Source: AWTP1-13 sp039808585
GTDB taxonomy: Bacteria > Pseudomonadota > Alphaproteobacteria > Rhizobiales > Hyphomicrobiaceae
Assembly (NCBI GenBank): GCA_039808585.1
Contig: JBDHTJ010000115.1
Coordinates: 1 to 17,408 of the forward strand
DNA: 17,408 nt
Reading direction: 5' to 3'
The notes beneath the pieces were generated by a model. That model saw only the letters and a list, made by a program, of their open reading frames with translations, made no database searches and was not told the DNA's origin. A program made the position numbers and the translations under genes. The number at the start of each line of letters is the position of its first letter. Position 1 is the stretch's first letter. Of this stretch, positions 13,963-17,408 are shown one piece after another.

Positions 13963-16299
13963 ATGATTTTAGCTCCATCAGCGCGTTCGCGTACCCTTAC
14001 CCAGCTGCAGTCCCGGAAGGCGTGGGCTGTAACCCTTTGCGTGGCCAGCCTTGCGTCGATGGGCGCAACTGCCGAAGCCCAGCAGGCGCAGTCCACCCCG
14101 CTGCCACAGATCGTGGTCACACCGCCCGTGAACACTGTCAAACCCGCTCGGAAAAGGAGGGCTCCCACACCCGTCGCAAAGACCGAAGAACCCGCCAATC
14201 AGCTCGGCACCTACAATCCCGCGCTCGATCTCAAGGGCCTCACGCTGCCACCGGGAACGACGCTGACAACGGCCGGCCCCGTACTCGGATATCAGGCATT
14301 GTCGGCATTCTCAGCGACCAAGACAGCCACGCCGATCGAGCAGATCCCGCAGTCCATCCAGGTCATCCCGCGCTCGGTATTGGCGGACCAGCTGTCGGTG
14401 ACGCCGGCCGAGGCATTGCGCAATGTCAGCGGCGCACAAGGAATGAACCCGCTTTCCACCCCGACCTTCGACGCTTCCAAGCTTCGGGGATTTCCTGCTG
14501 AGCAGTGGACGGATGGGCTGAGCGTTTACTACAACGCAGGAGATCGTGACTCGCTCGTCAACGTCGAGCGCATCGAAGTCCTAAAAGGACCAAGTGCCAT
14601 CCTTTACGGTGGCGGATCAGGCGATCCTCTCGGCGGTGTCTTCAATTTTGTCTCGAAGCTACCGAAGGACTTGGCTTCGCAGGAAATTGGCGTGACGTTC
14701 GGCAGCCACAGGTACGTCCAGCCCTATTTCGACATCAACCAGCCCCTTAACAGTTCCAAGACCGTTCTCTTCCGCATGACGGGCCAGTATACGGGCTCGG
14801 ACTCCTTCATCGACGCGCTGCACACGCAGCGCTACTCGCTGCATCCAGCATTGACGCTCACCAACCGCAACGGCACGAGCTTCACGGTGCAAGCGGATTT
14901 CAGCAATTGGAAGCAGAAGGAATATCAGGGCCTTCCTGCGACCGGCACGGTGTTCGGCAACTTTGCGCTCCGTTCCGACATGTTTATCGGTCCGAGCAAC
15001 GTTCCAGACTCATACTCGCGTCGCGAGGCCGTGACCCTGACTTTGGATCACCGTCTTGACCCCATCTGGTCCATGAACCTCAAGGCGCGCTTCAGCCGGT
15101 CAGAGTTCGACGAGCAGGTACAGACCCTGTTCGGTCAAGATGGCTTCCAAGCGAACAAGCCCTTTATTCCAGGCACGTCCTTCTGGGGGTTGGCGAACGC
15201 GCATCTGCATCAACTCGTGCACGAACAGACTGTAACAGGCCATGTCAAAGGTGAATTCCAGGGCAAAGATGTGAAATCGACGTTCGTTCTGGGCGCCGAC
15301 TATAGCCGCGTGACCGACAAGGGGTTTCTGGACGCAGAATTCGCGCCCGCGTTTGTCGACCTCACCAATCCGGCATATCCGGCATACACGGAGCCGACGG
15401 CCGCAGGACGCTTCCAGGATGCGAGCAACGTCTACGTGACCAAGGGGGCCTACGCCCAGCTTCTGACCAGTTTGTGGAAGCGCGTACATCTCCTCGCAGG
15501 GGTTCGCATTGCCAGCATCTCGATCGAGAACAACGATCCGGTGGCGTTCAACTTCCAGGTGTCTGACACTGCCAAGTTGCTGCCGCGTGTGGGGGCGGTC
15601 GTAGAGGTTGTGCCTGGTATTTCGGTCTTCGGCAGCTACAGCGAAGGGATGAAGGCAAATCCGTTCGTCAACTACAGCGGCCCGGCAAAGCCGGAGTTCT
15701 CCGATCAAATCGAGGGCGGTCTCAAACTGCAGCTGCCGTATGGCCTGAGCGGCACTCTCGCCATGTTCGAGATCAATCGCAGCAACGTGCCAGTCGCCAA
15801 TGCCGCCACGCCCGGACTCTCCATTGCCGCCGGTGAGCAGCGGTCGCGGGGTGTTGAAGCCGATCTGCTTTGGCAGCCGGGCCGCAACTGGCAATTCATC
15901 GCCAACTATGCACACGTCAATGCGACGCTGACCAAGGAAATCCCGGCGACCTTCACGTCTGCAGCAATCCCTGCAGGCAACTTTCTCAACGGCGTGCCGA
16001 CAGATTCCGGACGCATTTGGGCAAACTACAAGTTCGACGGGATGCTGACCGGGTGGAGCCTGGGGGGCGGCGTCTACATCGCCTCATCGCAGTTCGTGGA
16101 ACTGGCGAACGAGTTCAAGACGCCAACATTCCACAGCGTCGACGCGAAACTCGCCTACGATACCAAGTCGTTCGGCGTGTCGCTGTCTGTAAAGAACCTG
16201 ACGGCGCAGCACTACTACGAGCCTTTCAGCTATTTCGGGGGACGTGTGGCCCCTGTGAGTGGCCCGGAGGTGTACGGCCGGATCGTATTCAGGAACTGA
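13963..16299 (+). CDS. TonB-dependent receptor, siderophore-receptor type
   Basis: This is a 778-residue outer-membrane receptor. After a signal peptide (to about residue 39) comes a probable TonB box, PQIVVT (48-53), and a Pro/Lys/Arg-rich linker. The plug domain (about 115-235) has IEQIPQSIQVIPRSVLADQ and VERIEVLKGPSAILYGGGSG, typical of FhuA-like ferrisiderophore receptors. A 22-strand barrel follows, ending GRIVFRN. No N-terminal STN signalling domain is seen, so it is a pure transporter. It imports a chelated metal or other large ligand using TonB-ExbBD energy. The neighbours are copper genes, so the cargo may be a copper complex rather than Fe, but the family alone does not decide this. 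ATG 13963 lacks a strong Shine-Dalgarno. Confidence 0.93.
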   Translation: MILAPSARSRTLTQLQSRKAWAVTLCVASLASMGATAEAQQAQSTPLPQIVVTPPVNTVKPARKRRAPTPVAKTEEPANQLGTYNPALDLKGLTLPPGTTLTTAGPVLGYQALSAFSATKTATPIEQIPQSIQVIPRSVLADQLSVTPAEALRNVSGAQGMNPLSTPTFDASKLRGFPAEQWTDGLSVYYNAGDRDSLVNVERIEVLKGPSAILYGGGSGDPLGGVFNFVSKLPKDLASQEIGVTFGSHRYVQPYFDINQPLNSSKTVLFRMTGQYTGSDSFIDALHTQRYSLHPALTLTNRNGTSFTVQADFSNWKQKEYQGLPATGTVFGNFALRSDMFIGPSNVPDSYSRREAVTLTLDHRLDPIWSMNLKARFSRSEFDEQVQTLFGQDGFQANKPFIPGTSFWGLANAHLHQLVHEQTVTGHVKGEFQGKDVKSTFVLGADYSRVTDKGFLDAEFAPAFVDLTNPAYPAYTEPTAAGRFQDASNVYVTKGAYAQLLTSLWKRVHLLAGVRIASISIENNDPVAFNFQVSDTAKLLPRVGAVVEVVPGISVFGSYSEGMKANPFVNYSGPAKPEFSDQIEGGLKLQLPYGLSGTLAMFEINRSNVPVANAATPGLSIAAGEQRSRGVEADLLWQPGRNWQFIANYAHVNATLTKEIPATFTSAAIPAGNFLNGVPTDSGRIWANYKFDGMLTGWSLGGGVYIASSQFVELANEFKTPTFHSVDAKLAYDTKSFGVSLSVKNLTAQHYYEPFSYFGGRVAPVSGPEVYGRIVFRN

Positions 16300-16321
16300 A
16301 GAGAAGCAGGGGTAGCAAGCA

Positions 16322-17167
16322 ATGTCGATTTCGCGTCGGGATGCGTGGCTGATGCTTGGCGGCATGCTTGCTGCCCAAAATCTTGTGCAATCCGTTGGGG
16401 GGGCTTCCGCGAAAGATCGGCAGCAAGTGCCCCCGACCCACAACCACGACATGTCGGCATTTCCCCCGCATTGGACGGGATCGGAAAAAATCGCATTCGT
16501 TATCTATCCCAAGTTCACCGCGCTCGACATGGTTGGGCCGCACTACATGCTGGGCAATCTGATGGGGGCGACGACACTCATCGTTGCCAAATCCCTGGAC
16601 CCGGTCGTGAGCGACATGAAGCTCACGATCGTGCCCACGCACTCGTTTGAAACCTGTCCCAAGGATATCGACATTATCTGCGTACCGGGGGGCACGGAGG
16701 GAACACTTGCCGCAATGAGCGATCCGGAGACGATCGCTTTTCTCAAAGACATTGGCAGCCGGGCGAAGTTCATCACCAGTGTCTGTACAGGGTCGCTCGT
16801 GCTAGGTGCTGCGGGGCTGCTCAGGGGATACAAGGCTACGTCGCACTGGGCCACCCTGCGGGTGTTGTCCGCGCTCGGCGCGGAGCCCGTCGCGCAGCGC
16901 GTCGTGATCGACCGCAACCGGATCACGGGCGCGGGCGTCACGGCGGGCCTGGATTTCGGTTTGCGGCTTGTCTCCATGCTTCGCGATCGTGAATACGCGG
17001 AAGCACTGCAATTGCTCGCCGAATATGATCCCGAGCCTCCGTTCACCGCCGGCTCCATCTCGACGGCACCGAAAGTGCCGGCAGAACTCATGACCGCCAT
17101 GCTGGTTCCGTTTGCCGATATGGCCACCGCCTCCGCGGAGAAGATTGCGGCTGGCTGGCCGAAGTGA
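16322..17167 (+). CDS. Tat-exported DJ-1/PfpI family protein, isocyanide-hydratase-like
   Basis: This 281-residue protein has a twin-arginine signal (SRRDAWLML, Arg5-Arg6; cleavage near ASA, about 30), so it should act in the periplasm. A short His/Met segment, HNHDMSAFPPH (40-50), follows. The DJ-1/PfpI domain has LDMVGP with Asp69 and the nucleophile elbow SVCTGSLVLGAAGLL with Cys155-Thr156. ATSHWATLR, and ITGAGVTAGLDFGL (201-214), are also typical. Pseudomonas isocyanide hydratase uses an equivalent Asp, Cys and Thr; the position after GP that is often Glu in DJ-1 proteins is Tyr75 here. The gene starts 22 bases after the receptor stop, so co-transcription is likely. The fold is certain, the reaction is not; glyoxalase- or chaperone-like roles remain possible. 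Confidence 0.85.
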   Translation: MSISRRDAWLMLGGMLAAQNLVQSVGGASAKDRQQVPPTHNHDMSAFPPHWTGSEKIAFVIYPKFTALDMVGPHYMLGNLMGATTLIVAKSLDPVVSDMKLTIVPTHSFETCPKDIDIICVPGGTEGTLAAMSDPETIAFLKDIGSRAKFITSVCTGSLVLGAAGLLRGYKATSHWATLRVLSALGAEPVAQRVVIDRNRITGAGVTAGLDFGLRLVSMLRDREYAEALQLLAEYDPEPPFTAGSISTAPKVPAELMTAMLVPFADMATASAEKIAAGWPK

Positions 17168-17258
17168 AGCGGGGCGAGGCAAGTGGGGCGTGGATGACGG
17201 AGCGCATCCAAACAGGTGCCGAAGGTCGCCGAGGCCGCTAGTCCCCAGCGACCGATCG

Positions 17259-17408
17259 TTATAGCTCTTTTCGCAAGATCAATCTGAACGAGCGCGGCTC
17301 AGTCGGATGCGAGTGCACGTCATTGACAGGTGCAACCTCGCCGGCAAGCTGCGACGCGTAGTAGTAGTCGATCTGGTTCGATCGCTCGTTGAAGATGTTG
17401 TAGGCATC
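17259..17408 (-). CDS. TonB-dependent receptor, C-terminal 49 residues (partial)
   Basis: The minus strand is open from the right edge to a TAA at 17259-17261. It encodes 49 residues: DAYNIFNERSNQIDYYYASQ, then LAGEV, a V-N-D-V-H-S-H-P segment and EPRSFRLILRKEL. The N-(I/L)-F...D-I-x-Y-Y-Y...L-x-G-E...H-x-H-P-x-E-P-R pattern is that of the last barrel strands of TonB-dependent receptors of the 'outer membrane receptor, Fe or Cu transport' kind. It differs in type from the receptor at 13963. The gene converges on the DJ-1/PfpI gene with 91 bases between stops. The N-terminus lies outside the window. Confidence 0.72.
   Translation of the reverse strand, partial: DAYNIFNERSNQIDYYYASQLAGEVAPVNDVHSHPTEPRSFRLILRKEL

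Noticed and set aside
13884..14501. 205-codon plus-strand frame overlapping the receptor start
   Set aside because: It overlaps the receptor's signal peptide and plug in another frame; only the receptor frame shows family motifs.
15100..15915. 271-codon minus-strand frame inside the TonB receptor
   Set aside because: It is antisense to the barrel domain, has no start signal or recognisable domain, and is explained by GC-rich codon bias.
17224..17253. GGTCGC...GCGACC stem between the convergent stops as an intrinsic terminator
   Set aside because: The stem is only six base pairs with an 18-base loop and no adjacent T-run.

Overview
The window reads as an accessory-to-core chromosomal stretch from a GC-rich alphaproteobacterium, probably of the order Hyphomicrobiales. 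This is inferred from base composition, the style of the Kdp proteins, a VPEID-CTERM-type miniprotein and the PCu(A)C/SCO/DUF2946 copper gene set. The genus cannot be fixed from the sequence. Coding density is high, no stretch above 300 bases lacks a gene, and I see no rRNA, tRNA, CRISPR array or intact insertion sequence.

Left edge (1-475): a long, nearly perfect inverted repeat of unknown nature is followed by a gene for a 56-residue exported miniprotein with a PEID-type C-terminal sorting signal.

Potassium region (476-10242): on the minus strand lie an outer-membrane beta-barrel protein of the phenol-degradation MetA-like family and a 189-residue winged-helix protein. The latter resembles the DNA-binding half of KdpE but has no recognisable receiver domain. 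Divergent from them is a complete plus-strand operon: a 27-residue membrane peptide, kdpF, kdpA, kdpB, kdpC, kdpD and kdpE. It encodes the high-affinity K+ P-type ATPase and its sensor kinase/response regulator. The divergent promoter region carries the same 10-base box in opposite orientations, about 51-53 bases in front of each first start codon.

Copper/TonB region (10274-17408): two divergent arms share a 234-base control region. The minus arm runs DUF2946-like protein, copper-uptake-associated His-tailed protein, PCu(A)C copper chaperone, SCO1/SenC, ExbB; the last three junctions are tight or overlapping. The plus arm runs a second, clearly related DUF2946-like protein, a TonB-dependent receptor of the siderophore-receptor type, and a Tat-exported DJ-1/PfpI protein that keeps the Asp, Cys and Thr residues used by isocyanide hydratases. 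The C-terminus of another TonB-dependent receptor enters from the right on the minus strand.

Working model (inference): the divergent locus is an energised copper-acquisition system. The receptor would bring in a copper complex, the exported DJ-1-like enzyme would break or modify the ligand, and PCu(A)C and SCO would pass copper on to cytochrome oxidase. Three inverted repeats of the form TTC-N7-GAA in the shared control region are candidate operators for a metal-responsive regulator that is not encoded in the window.
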